A stretch of 64,000 nt of DNA, taken from contig SKCR01033654.1 of assembly GCA_019454045.1 (NCBI GenBank), positions 62,001-126,000 of the forward strand. The letters run 5' to 3'. Under the pieces are notes generated by a model. The model saw only the letters and a program-made list of their open reading frames with translations. It was not told where the DNA came from and did no database searches. Origin of the DNA: Zanthoxylum bungeanum. Its lineage: Eukaryota > Streptophyta > Magnoliopsida > Sapindales > Rutaceae. This document shows, piece by piece, positions 23,942-34,381 of this stretch; the stretch's first letter is position 1, and each line of letters begins with the position of its first letter. The translations under genes were made by a program, and so were the position numbers.

Positions 23942-26900
23942 GTGCCAATGACGATTGTATCTAATACCCATCGACTCCACGTGTTTATCAAACAGCTTCG
24001 GAGGTATGGCATTCGTCAGTGGGTCTGCTACATTATCTTCACTCGGTACCTTGCACACGACAATATCCCCTCGCGATACAATCTCTCGAATGATGTGGTA
24101 CTTGCGTTCCAAATGTTTCTACTTCTGATGCGCCCTTGGTTCTTTTGTTTGCACAATGGCTCCAGTATTATCACAGTATAACGGAATCGCATTCTCGATA
24201 CTTGGGATAACTCCCAATTATGTGACAAATTTCTTTATCCACACGGCCTCTTTTGCAGCTTCAGAAGCTGCAATATATTCCGCCTCAGTGGTGGAATCTG
24301 CTGTCGATCCTTGTTTGGAATTCTTCCAACAAACTGCACCTCCGTTAAGGGTAAATACGAATCCAGATGTAGACTTTCTATCATCGGGATCCGATTGGAA
24401 ATCGGAATCCGTATACCCGTTAACTTGCAGTTCGTTTCCTCCATAAATTATTAACTTATCCTTAGTACCTTTAAGATACTTGAGGATATGTTTAATGGCC
24501 ATCCAATGGTCATTACCTGGATTGGACTGATATCTACTAGTTACGCTAACAGCGAAACTGATATCAGGCCTCGTACACAACATGGCATACATTATGCTAC
24601 CCAAACACGAAGCATAAGGTTGGTTAGACATTCTAACCTTCTCATCTTCTGTCTGTGGACTCATATTCTTAGAAAGATGAATCCCATGTCTGAACGGTAT
24701 GTTTGCTGTCTTACAGTTACCAAAATTATACCGTTCCAAGATCTTATCTATGTACGTTGATTGGGATAATCCAATCAGCCTCATTTGTCTATCTCTATAG
24801 AGTTTTATCCCTAAAACATAGGAAGCTTCTCCCATGTCCTTCATGGAGAAATTCTTACAGAGGTACGCTTTGATGCTTTGCAACATACCTAAATCATTCC
24901 CAATAATTAGGATGTCATCAACATATAGGACTAAAAATACGACCATGCTCCCACTGGCCTTCTGATACACACAGGATTCTTCCGAATTCTTGAGAAAACC
25001 AGACGATCTAATAATCTCGTCGAATCGAAGATTCCAATTTCGTGAAGCTTTTTTAAGTCCATAAATGGACTTCTTAAGCTTACACACCATACCCGAGTTT
25101 TCGCTGGACGCAAAACCTTCCGGCTGTTCCATATAGATTTCTTCATCAAGAAATCCTTTTAGAAAGGCCGTTTTAACATCCATTTTCCAAATCTCATAGT
25201 CATGATACGCAGCTATAGAAAGCAAAATCCGAATAGACTTAAGCATTGCTACTGGTGAAAAAGTTTAATCGTAGTCGATGCCAGGTCACTGCATGTAACC
25301 TTTTGCTACCAGTCGGGCCTTGTAAGTTTCTACCTTACCGTCAGGCCCGTGTTTCCTCTTGTAAACCCATTTACAACCGATAGGAACAATTCCTTCGGGA
25401 AGCAGAACCAAGTCCCAAACTTGATTCTCATGCATTGAGTCTAACTCGGATTTCATGGCACTTTTCCATTTCACAGAGTCGATGTCCAACATCGATTCTC
25501 TATAGGTGAAAGGATCAGTCTTTTCAACTAAGAGAACATCCAGACTCTTTTTTTTTGTATCAAATACAAGCGTTCATGAGGTCTAGATACCCTTTCTGAC
25601 CTACGGAGTGTGTGTGTTGGAGGTCCTTCATCTACTTGAACTTCAGGTTCCTCCGTTGGTTCGTTGTTTTCAGGTTGGACTTCATCAAGTTCAACCTGTC
25701 TATGATTACCACCTTCTGACAAAAATTCTACATCTAGAAATTTTGCGAAGCTAGTTACGAACACATTTCAATGCTCGGTATCATAGAACAGATATCCCCT
25801 CGTATTCGAAAGATATCCGACAAACCTAAACTTTTTCCCTCGACGCGAAAGCTTATCTTGCTGAGCCACCCCGAAATAGGCAGGACAACCCCAAACCTTA
25901 ATGTAACTAAGATTTGGTCTCCTGCCGAACCATATCTCATACGGTGTCGTAGGAACAGTTTTTGAAGGAATCTTATTCAAAAGATGTGCAGCTGTTAAAA
26001 GAGAGTAGCCCCATAAATAATAGGGCAAATCTGTGAAACTCAACATCGATCGGACCATATCCAATAAAGTCTGATTTCTCCTCTCAGACACTCCATTGTG
26101 TTGTGGAGTACCTGGAGGAGTATATTGAGCGAGAATCTCATTCTCCTTCATATAATCCATGAACTCACCACTCATATATTCACCGCCTCGATCAGATCGA
26201 AGGCATTTAATATATTGTCCAGTTTGTTTTTCTACTTCATTTCAGAATTCTTTGAACTTTTCAAAGTTTTCCAATTTATGTCGCATCAAATACACATAAC
26301 CGTACCGTGATAGATCATCGATAAAGGTAACGAAGTACGAATAACCACTGTGAGCAGTCTGACTTAGTGGACCATATACATCAAAATGTACGAGTTCCAG
26401 TAAGTTAGCGGCGCGGTGTCCAACACCAGAAAATGAGGCTTTGGTCATCTTACCCTGAATACATGATTCACAAGTTGGATAGGATTCAATGATAAGATTT
26501 GGTATCAAACCATTCCTAACCAATTGGGTAAGGCGTTTAATGCCTATGTGACCCAGCCGCATATGCCAAAGTTCAGTATTATTAATTACAGGTAAACTAC
26601 GTTTATTAACTCCAGTATTTAAAATATCTTTTGAAGTTTGCAATGTATAATGACCATGCTGGTTTGGACAACAAAGGATCTGAAAATTACTTTTATCATA
26701 TAAATATAAAGAACAATTCTTAATATTAATACAAAAGCCCTCTGTATCTAATACAAAAAGTGATATAATATTAGCTACACATCCAGGCACAAAATGGCAG
26801 TCATTTAACAAAAGTGTCCCATTCGGCAATGAGATCTCGCATACTCCCACAGCAACTGCATCCAGAGAGTCTCCACTCCCGAATCGCAACTGTACCTCTC

Positions 26901-26990
26901 CAGGCTTCAGTTTCCTATTTTCCTTCAGCACCTGCAACGAATTGCAAATGTGAATGGGACAAGCAGAATCTTTTAGACTCAGAGAAAGTC
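23942..26990 (-). pseudogene. Copia-B pol (protease - integrase - RT - RNase H), lightly broken
   Basis: Minus-strand pol read in near-continuous blocks. The protease start has the active-site-like DSA within KDSACPIHICNSLQVL (about 26925-26970). Integrase has an HHCC finger (HMRLGHIG ... CESCIQGK), HFDVYGPL, and TPPGTPQHNGVSERRNQ. The RT has EGIVPIGCKWVYKRK, KMDVKTAFLKGFLDE and YVDD at 24914-24925. RNase H has YTDSDF and STTEAEYIAASEA. The C-terminus ends at TAG near 23942 after GIRYNRHWH. Stops or frameshifts occur near 24167, 25265, 25283, 25510-25527, 25766 and 26176-26241. It is truncated inside protease, with no gag. This is the most legible copia pol here. Confidence 0.92.
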
Positions 26991-26999
26991 GGCTCCCCT

Positions 27000-27449
27000 T
27001 GCCCGATTAGGCTTAAGATTAAATGCATGCCGGCTAGTATCCTCTAACTATTCAGGTTCATTTGACACTGGGCTATGTGCATAGAGGACAATATCTTTAC
27101 GAATTAACTTTGAATGGGCAGACGCAGTCCCATGTCGAATAAGGCCGTGCACAATGCCAAGGTATCATCGCCGGGTCAGCTTGCATGCTCATAATCCCTT
27201 GGGGCTGCTAGCTGAATAGGTTGGGATTGTTGAACCTTTCCGTCAAATGCTGCAGATCAGCCTCAGTAATCGTCGAAGCCCGATCCAAGTCAAGGTTCGT
27301 AAAGTCAAGCCGGGTGTGGCTTGTCTCGGGCCCGAGTACCCATTTATGGTAACATTGGTCACCCTCCTTGGAAATGGATGGAGTTGTGTCATAATCAAGA
27401 GGACTATCAGATCTCGAGTTGTGTACGGTTGTGTGAGTGGGTGGGGCAG
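27000..27449 (-). pseudogene. Tat-A antisense ORF (aORF), downstream part; PF04195-like
   Basis: The minus-strand frame continues the exon at 37584-37637 once Ogre-B and one GGCAG copy are removed. It reads through KWVLGPETSHTRLDF and ITEADLQHLTERF to a stop at 27208. After that stop and a frameshift, the sequence still reads as LFDMGLRLPIQ and FVKILSSMHIA, then a decayed segment ending RILAGI (about 27028). These blocks are collinear with GLRFPIPRL, EILDHYRIAPSQL and NAWRILMSI in the Tat-B aORF. They resemble the plant family annotated 'putative gypsy type transposon' (PF04195). Function is unknown. The remainder was deleted, and Copia-B begins at about 26990. Confidence 0.75.
27445..27449. 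repeat. Ogre-B left target-site duplication (GGCAG)
   Basis: GGCAG immediately before the TGTAGGCA start; repeated at 37584-37588 immediately after the far LTR. Confidence 0.93.
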
Positions 27450-28046
27450 TGTAGGCAATGCATTTTTGCATGTGAAACCCGATGATGAGTCTCAGTTGGA
27501 GGCACTACCTTTTTAGCTAAGGATATTGCGGGAAACGGAGGTCGGAAGGGGAAATTCAGAATAAGTACGTCATCAAGTTCATTTCACAAGCTCATTGTCT
27601 TCGTTAGTGCTGCGTTCGTTACTTCGTTCGAACGTCAGGCAGATTCCGGACGTTCGTGTAGCGTTCGAGGAAGCGTTCGAACGGTGTCGGTAATTCTGGT
27701 TTTGTTGCTAGCCTCGCACCCCAGCCCAATTAGCTCCCCAAAGCCCATAAAACACATCCCAATTTAATTAAATTAAACATTAAATATTAAATAAAATATT
27801 TAAACCATTTACCAATTAAATAAAACACAAAATATAATCATACCTAATGAAGATAAATCAAATATATTAACTTCCTAACTAAACAAATCACATACTAAAT
27901 TAAAAAGATGTCATGCCTAATTAAAATCAATCATAACAAATTAAAGATATTGACTTCCAATTCTAGCCAAGATTTGTCCCCCCTCAATCTTTGACTTTCC
28001 TTGCTCAACACCAAATCAAATCCTCATTTTAATGCCAAAATCTCTT

Positions 28047-28088
28047 CCTTGTGAGACAAGGTGAAGCCCTAACCCTTCTCTATATAAA
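28047..28088 (+). promoter_or_regulatory. Ogre-B 5' LTR core promoter: palindrome plus TATA box
   Basis: CCTTGT-GAG-ACAAGG (28047-28061) followed by TATATAAA (28081-28088), as in the other Ogre LTRs. Transcription of the element would start about 30 bp after the TATA box. Confidence 0.65.
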
Positions 28089-29827
28089 CAACCCCTAACC
28101 AAAGCCCTCCCACTCCTAGTTCATGCCCATCACAAGAAAAAAAAAAGAAAAGAATTTCCAACCCTTAGCTCATACACATAATACACACAACTCACACAAA
28201 TCAAAAGAGAAAAGAAAAGAACCCCAAGCCTTCACATTAAACGTACCTTCACAAACTGATCAGCCCTACACGTCCATAAACCTCACAAATCTCCTCTATT
28301 CCATAACCGAAAATAGCAACCCCTTAAGCCTCCACACATCACCGAAAAATATACCCCCAAACGGCAGCCCAAACACGCCCCAAACAGCCGCTAAAGTACC
28401 CCCGAACAGAAGCCCCTTCCCACCGAAACTGACCCAAACCAGTCCCTAAATCACGCCCAAACAGCAGCAATTTAAACCCTAAAACAGCAGCAAAATACAC
28501 TTAACATTCCCTAAAAAACCTTAAAAAATAGTAACTTAAGAAACTGCATTCATAATCCTTAAAATAATCACACACAACTGCACTAAGAACCCACACAAAC
28601 TTGGGACAGTTCATTGAAACGTCAAAACAGGTGGCCTGAGCAGTGAGCAGCAAAACAGAGGCTGAACAGGAGCAGAACGGAGTTCGAACCGCAAGAAAAA
28701 CAGCAAAGCAGTGAGCTAGGAGGCTAAACCAGTGAACCGGAGAAGTTGAGGAGTTTTACCCTTCCGACGTCCGTGAAACGCAAGCCTGAAAGTTGGCAAA
28801 AAGGTTAGACCTGAGGGTATCTTTCACACTTGTTTTTTTTTTGTTACTTGCATGATTGTCATGTTGAAATGCATGTTGTGGCCCTTGAGTAGATAAATAT
28901 GCATGAATTATGAGATGTAGTATGTTGTGGCTGTGGAATAAAATGAGAGACGTGTCAACTCTCGCGGTATATCGGATGGAAACCCGGACATAAATTCATA
29001 GCCGATTCCGAATGGACGGTAATATGATCTGTACTCGGGACACAACTCCACGTACCGCTTGAGTAAACGGCACCCTCTTTTGTTTTGTGTTGCTTTTGTT
29101 TATTTTTCGTCACTTGAATTCTGTATGTTGTTTATTTATGCATGATTCATCGAGCGCATGGGCTTAGTAAGTGGAATGAAAGATCCCCTATGGGGAGGGG
29201 TTAAAGCCCTTTACCACGATGCTTTGCCGCGCCGGTTGATGTGTGTTCGGTTGGATGCAAGATACGTTCAATCGGGCATACTTAGTTTGATATTATTGTC
29301 TTTATCTTTTTATGCATGATGCGATTGAGCGCATGGGCTTAGTAAGTGGAATGAAATATCCCTTATGGGGAGGGGTTAAAACCCTTTACCACGATGCTTT
29401 GCCGCACCGGTTGATGTGTGTTTCGGTTTGGATGTAAGATGTGTTCAATCCGACATACTTGGTTTTGATATGATTGGCTCTATTTTTGTATGTATGATGC
29501 GATCGAGCGCATGGGCTTAGTGAGTTAGTCCAAAGGTCCTCTATTTGAGAGACGAATAGCCTAAAAGGCCACCTTTGCGACACTACTTCGCCGCGCTGGA
29601 CGAAGTGTGTTTGGGTTGAATGTACGTTCAATTGGGCATACGAAGTCCTACACTTTTATTGTCTTTATTTCATGTGTTGTGATGTGACGCGTATGGGCTT
29701 AGTATGTTGGTCTAAAGGTCCTATCTTTGAGAGACCAAGAGCCCCAAAAGGCCACCTTTACGGCAGTACTTCGTCGCGCCCCTTTATTTTGTTGTTTATG
29801 TATTGCGTCCCATTTGATGCATCAGGT

Positions 29828-30042
29828 CTGTTCCCATTCGAACGTGTTTACGAACGCAACTCGAACGCGCATGCATTTTGCCTTATCATGCATCAGGTCT
29901 CATTTCCGTTCGAACGCGTTCACGAACGCCATACGAACGTGAGCATTCTGTTTCATTTCCGTTCGAACGCGTTAACGAACGCTACTCGAACGAGAACCTT
30001 TTGTTTACCGTTCGAACGCGCCTACGAACGCTGCACGAACGC
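29828..30042 (+). repeat. Ogre-B 5' LTR CGAACG cluster
   Basis: Twelve CGAACG hexamers in about 215 bp. Several are part of the palindrome CGTTCGAACG, and many are paired as CGTTCGAACGCG-N(3-5)-ACGAACG. The same cluster is in the 3' LTR at 36768-36985. It lies downstream of the TATA box, so within the transcribed R/U5 part. Confidence 0.85.
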
Positions 30043-30656
30043 ACACGGTGAACAGATCCTCTTGCATCACATTACGACATGTCCATCTTAACATATAGTT
30101 ACCCCTTTTTATGTCATGCATTTGTATTACCCCTCTAGTTGTCTATTTCTGTTATGCGCTTAAATATCTTTTCGTAATATGCATGTTAGTAAGAATGCTA
30201 TTTGTTTGCGCTTCTGTGTCCACCAATGCGTTAATTAACTTGTATGCTTGCCGTATGATAATCCTTATGTATGCAAATTGAGACATAGATTACATGCAAA
30301 TAGGCTGCATGCAAATTCGAATATGTGTTACATATAAATTTAGATAAACTTGTTGATGTATGTATGTGAATGTAGAAGCATGATATTCTTAGAAATAAGT
30401 GTTACTTAAGCCTAATTAAATTATTATATAAATCCCTTCATTACAAGTGGCATAAGTAAGGGACCATTCTGAACCCAACGGTTTGAGGTCTTCCCTTGCG
30501 AGGGGTGAGTGCGGTCTTAAATCTCATTTTCCCGGTTCACACCGGGTGGCGACTCCATTATTCTCCGGTTTAGTCCCCCGTGGCTACTCCGTACTCCCGA
30601 CCGGGCCGCGAGCCCGGGATAGCATGCGTCGCTCCAGTTCCTGTGTTCCCACAGTC

Positions 30657-30674
30657 TGGCGACTCCACTGGGGA
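30657..30674 (+). other. Ogre-B primer binding site
   Basis: TGGCGACTCCACTGGGGA, three bases after the LTR end. This form is the kind reported for Ogre-type elements (tRNA-Arg-like primer, from memory of the family). The corresponding site is deleted in Ogre-A. Confidence 0.75.
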
Positions 30675-31673
30675 TAGAGAATCGGCCCCGAAATATTGTC
30701 TTGTGATGTTTGGATTTATGTTTTAATTGACCGTGTCTATAGTGGATGAAGTGAGGGTTTAATCAAAGGCATTTTGAGGCTAGGTAATGGTTTGGTGTCT
30801 TCCTTCATTCACTACCTTTCTAGAAGGAAAAGCTGTGAAGGCACCTATATGGCCATCTACTCGTAGCCTATTGCGATGGACTAATTTGGAGGACTCGTTG
30901 TTATTCCTGACACCAAGCGATAAGAGCCTAAGAGGCTTGGGTATTTAAGTGAGCCTCGCTCCACCTTCCCTCTGGGGAATCTACAACGGGAATCCATTTG
31001 ACATCCGTCACACACCATAGCTCATTGGCACGTACCTTAGTGTATAAAAAAGGGTGCGCTCACTTGGTTGCTCGAACCCTTGAGTGGGGAGACCTAGTTG
31101 TGGGCCATCCTTCGCCGGTGAGAGCCTTTGTCTATACTCTTGCTAACCCACCCATAGACCGGGTTGGCTAAAGTAACAATTATTTCCTTGAATATGTGCT
31201 TGTGGACATCCTCATTTGGATGCAGTTGGACCATTGTCAGAAATGCGGACTTGCTGGGCCATTTAAACTGGGGCGAGTTCGTACCTTATGACCATGGGCC
31301 CAAAGCTTCTGAAATGTTGATGGGCCATTTTGTAGAAATTATTGTTGTATGTTTGCATTATCTTTCTTTGTGTTTATGTTCGGAACATTACCATTTGGAT
31401 TTAGTTGGGCTCCTTGCCATGAGATGTGTACTCGTTGGGCCATTTAAACTGGGACGAGTTCACTCCTATGACAGTTAGCCCAAAAGCTTTAAAATGATAA
31501 CGGGCCGATTTGTTTGAAAATTTTAGTTGATTTAGTATGTTATATATGTTACATGCATCTCATGCACCCCATGCATACATACATCATGTTAACCCTTGTG
31601 TTCTGAAAGCCATCATAGATTCCCGTTGGGTTAGAAAAAAGGGAAGAGACTCACCAAAATACTCAGAACAGAC
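30675..31673 (+). other. Ogre-B untranslated leader
   Basis: One kilobase between the primer binding site and gag, with no convincing ORF. The second half (31190-31490) holds two copies of the unit found three times in Ogre-A, each with a GGGCCATTTAAACTGGG core. The sequence CCTTCGCCGGTGAGAGCC near 31109 is where the Ogre-A 5' deletion rejoins. Confidence 0.7.
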
Positions 31674-32894
31674 ATGAGTGAATCAGATACTGAGGTATCC
31701 CGGATAGATCAGTTGGAAAATGGTTTCGCCAAGATTACTGAACAGTTGCAAGCCTTGACTACTGCCATGACAAATATGGCTGTACCCCGTGCTGGGGGAA
31801 ATTATGAGAATGTGAGGCGTGATGAGCCTTCGAATGGGTTGGGGGATGACGTCCCCACTTTTGATGATGACATGGCAGAATATGCAACAGGCAGAGTGAT
31901 TGGGTCTCAGGCAGAATTTCAGAAGCTTCGGGATCAGGTTGAAATAGTTACCCGCCAAAATGAGGGGTAAGAACGAGGATTTGCTAGATTATGAGGCAAT
32001 GACCTTCGGAGAACAGCTGCCAGCTCAGTTTAAAATGCCCGACATGGCCAAGTTTAATGGGAACGGAGACCCGAGGGTCCATCTGCAGCAATATGTCTCA
32101 GTCATGAGTTCAATGGGCCTATCACAGCGCCAAGTCCAAAAGATGTTGGGATGTCACTCGAGGGGGCACCTGTGGTTTGGTATCATAGCCTTGAGAAGAA
32201 GGTTAAGGAAGATTGGAAGGAACTAGCTGATGCTTTTCTGAAGCAGTATATTACAGACTTAGAAATTGACTTGTCACTCCGTGATTTGGAGAACACTAAG
32301 CAGAAGCCGGAAGAAAGCTTCAAGGAGTATGTAGACCGCTGGAGAAGCAAGCTCCTGAAAATGCAGACTCGGCCCTCTGAGAAGGACCAAATCAAAATGA
32401 TCATCAAGGGCACCAAGCCATCTATTTATAGTAAGCTGAGGAGGATGACTTCGATGATTTCTGATTTTCGACAGTTGAGGGAAACTGTCATGGATATTGA
32501 GGAAGAGGAGGCTGAAAACAGAAAGTCCTATGGCCAGAATAGGCGGACTTTTGGGGGGTATTCTGAGACTAAGCCCGCTACTGTCGAGGTTGCTGCCATC
32601 AGGAACCGGCAATTCTCCAACCTTGGTAGACCTTTGTCGAAGGTATTTGAAAAGTTACAGGGACAAGGAATCTTGAAACCCTTAGAAGGCAAGCCACTTC
32701 CGCACCCCCCACCACCACACATAAATGTGAACCTTTATTGTCACTTCCACCAGCTACATGGCCATGACACTGACAACTGCACCCGCCTCAGGCATGAAAT
32801 TCAAGATCTCATAGATTCCCATAAAATACCCAACCTATTAAAAGAAACCCTCAACCACCAAGCTTCTTACATGGATGACAGTGAAGAACCATAG
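31674..32894 (+). pseudogene. Ogre-B gag, two frameshifts
   Basis: Starts at ATG 31674 (MSESDTEVSRIDQL), and its N-terminal coiled segment is very like that of Ogre-A gag. A frameshift near 31955 leads to the next block (MRGKNEDLLDYEAMTFGEQL), and a second near 32145 leads to MSLEGAPVVWYHSLEKKVKE. From 32151 to 32894 the frame is open and covers the Gag core, FSNLGRPLSKVFEKL and the knuckle-like CHFHQLHGHDTDNC (about 32740-32780). It ends at TAG after DDSEEP, earlier than Ogre-A gag. It is the only protein-coding region kept in this element. Confidence 0.9.
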
Positions 32895-33479
32895 GCCGAG
32901 GAAGAAGGCAGTGCTGCGGATGATGGAGATGTTCCTCCTAGTCTATTTGATCCAGTTTTTTTTTTTAAAAAAAAAAGACATTGATTTTGTTACTTGTTCG
33001 AACTCTTTTCCTCAACAATAATAAAGACGTTCATTTCGCTGAAACTCTTCTACAATATGAGTATATTTGAGAAAAGTATTCAACCTTGGTACTATGGAAT
33101 CCAGTGATGAACACGGGGAACCTTCGAAATAAGCAAACAGAAAAGATACGATAGACATTCAGAAATTGGGAAATAGAGGCAGTGAAAATATCAGACTTGG
33201 AAGGGAATTAGTTCACCGAGCCGATCAACGTAGACAGATTGAAGAAGTAGCTTGTCTGAGGAAGAGAAGGCTAAACAGTCACCAAAAGAATTGACGGAAG
33301 ACCTAACCCGACGGGATAGGAACATTCATGCATGCATACACGTAACGCATTTTGCATCCTTTCGTGTTTGTTCTGTTTTGTAATAACAGGTTTCAAAGGA
33401 GAAAAAAGAAAATGCCGAATGCAAGCCAACCAGAAGCAGTAACAGTACAATGTCAGCAGTCTTCAGGAATGAATCACAT
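32895..33479 (+). other. Ogre-B pol-deletion scar and 3' UTR start
   Basis: After gag comes a T11A10 tract (32956-32976), then about 210 bp I cannot place. Then 33189-33262 matches the last ~75 bp of Ogre-A pol (GTGAAAATATCAGACTTGGA, GTAGACAGATTGAA). From 33262 on it aligns with the Ogre-A 3' UTR. Everything from protease to the integrase C-terminus is missing. Confidence 0.8.
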
Positions 33480-34235
33480 GGGCGAGGCCCATATCGGCAG
33501 TATCAGTCTGAGGGCGAGGCCCATATCAATAGCAGTTGGGGGCGAGGCCCGTATCAGTATCAGTTCAGGGGCCAGGCCCACATCAGCATCAATATCAGTT
33601 TAGCCAGGAATGGCACTCCAAGAATGGAAACACAGTTCGAGAATGAACAAGCCGGGAATGGCACTCCAGGAATGGAAATACAGTTCAGGAATGAACAAGC
33701 CGGGAATGACACTCCAAGAATGGAAGCACGGTTCGGGAATGAACCACCTCACAGTAACGGTTCGGTAATGGACCACCTCACAATAACAGTTCGGGAATGG
33801 ACATCTCACAGTAACGGTTCGAGAATGGACCACCTCACAGTAACAGTTCGGGAATAGACATCTCACAGTAACGGTTTGGGAATGGACCACCTTACAGTAA
33901 CGGTTCGGGAATGGACCACCTCACAGTAACAGTTCGGGAATGGACATCTCACAGTAACGGTTCGGGAATGGACCACCTTACAGTAACGGTTCGGGAATGG
34001 ACCACCTTACAGTAATAGTTCGGGAATAGACACCTCACAGTAACGGTTCGGGAATGGACCACCTTACAGTAACAGTTCGGGAATGGACACCTCACAGTAA
34101 CGGTTCGGGAATGGACCACCTCACGATAACAGTTCGGGAATGAACACCTCACAGTAACGGTTCGAGAATGGACCAACTCACAGTAACGGTTCGGGAATGG
34201 ACCACATCACAACACGGTTCGGGAATGAACAAGGG
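33480..34235 (+). repeat. Ogre-B 3' UTR minisatellites
   Basis: First come about four short GGGCGAGGCCCATATCAG-type units (33480-33600). Next is a transition of ~57-bp units with GGAATGGCACTCCA (33605-33735). Then about 17 alternating 28- and 29-bp units containing GGTTCGGGAATGGAC-type cores (33735-34235). The ~57-bp dimer is a multiple of three, which keeps spurious frames open on the minus strand. This array replaces the 47-bp array of Ogre-A. Confidence 0.9.
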
Positions 34236-34367
34236 GTCGCAGCACCTCACCACCTTAATCAACTCAACACGTGGAAAGTCAAGTGGCAGTTGGTGAGCCA
34301 GGTAAGTGAAAATGCATTGCATAACTTTGATAGGATTGTCACTGTTGCACATTACACAAGTCCCATC

Positions 34368-34381
34368 AAAGTGGGGGCGAC
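34368..34381 (+). other. Ogre-B polypurine tract
   Basis: AAAGTGGGGGCGAC abutting the 3' LTR start at 34382. Confidence 0.88.

Larger units (their letters stand above)
11075..26995 (-). mobile_element. Copia-B: Ty1/copia element, minus strand, 5' half deleted, split by Ogre-A
   Basis: Present, in minus-strand order, are protease, integrase, reverse transcriptase, RNase H, polypurine tract and 3' LTR (11075-13364 plus 23822-23922). The 3' LTR is interrupted by Ogre-A and matches the Copia-C LTR at 60462-63058 over its length. The gag, primer binding site and 5' LTR are absent, because sequence upstream of protease changes at about 26985-27010 into the Tat-A antisense ORF. The LTR outer edge cuts Tat-A integrase at 11074, so Copia-B inserted into Tat-A pol. 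The upper limit given is approximate. Confidence 0.9.
27450..30653 (+). repeat. Ogre-B 5' LTR (3.2 kb)
   Basis: From TGTAGGCAATGCA to CCTGTGTTCCCACA, followed by the primer binding site. It contains a CGTTCG/CGAACG cluster in U3 (about 27605-27690), palindrome plus TATA (28047-28088), ~178-bp subrepeats (29140-29790) and a dense CGAACG cluster (29828-30042). The U5 end carries CCCGGTTCACACCGGGTGG. Open frames in it are non-coding. Confidence 0.94.

Noticed and set aside
28123..28449. 108-codon Lys/Pro-rich ORF
   Set aside because: Inside the Ogre-B 5' LTR just after the TATA box; the corresponding frame is not kept in the 3' LTR copy.
29672..30091. 139-codon ORF with repeated FERVYERN-type peptides
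   Set aside because: The peptide repeat simply reflects the CGAACG cluster in the LTR.
33600..34176. Minus-strand ORFs with a repeated VHSRTVTVR peptide
   Set aside because: They arise because the ~57-bp repeat dimer is a multiple of three; no start context, no domain, and the sequence is a 3' UTR minisatellite.
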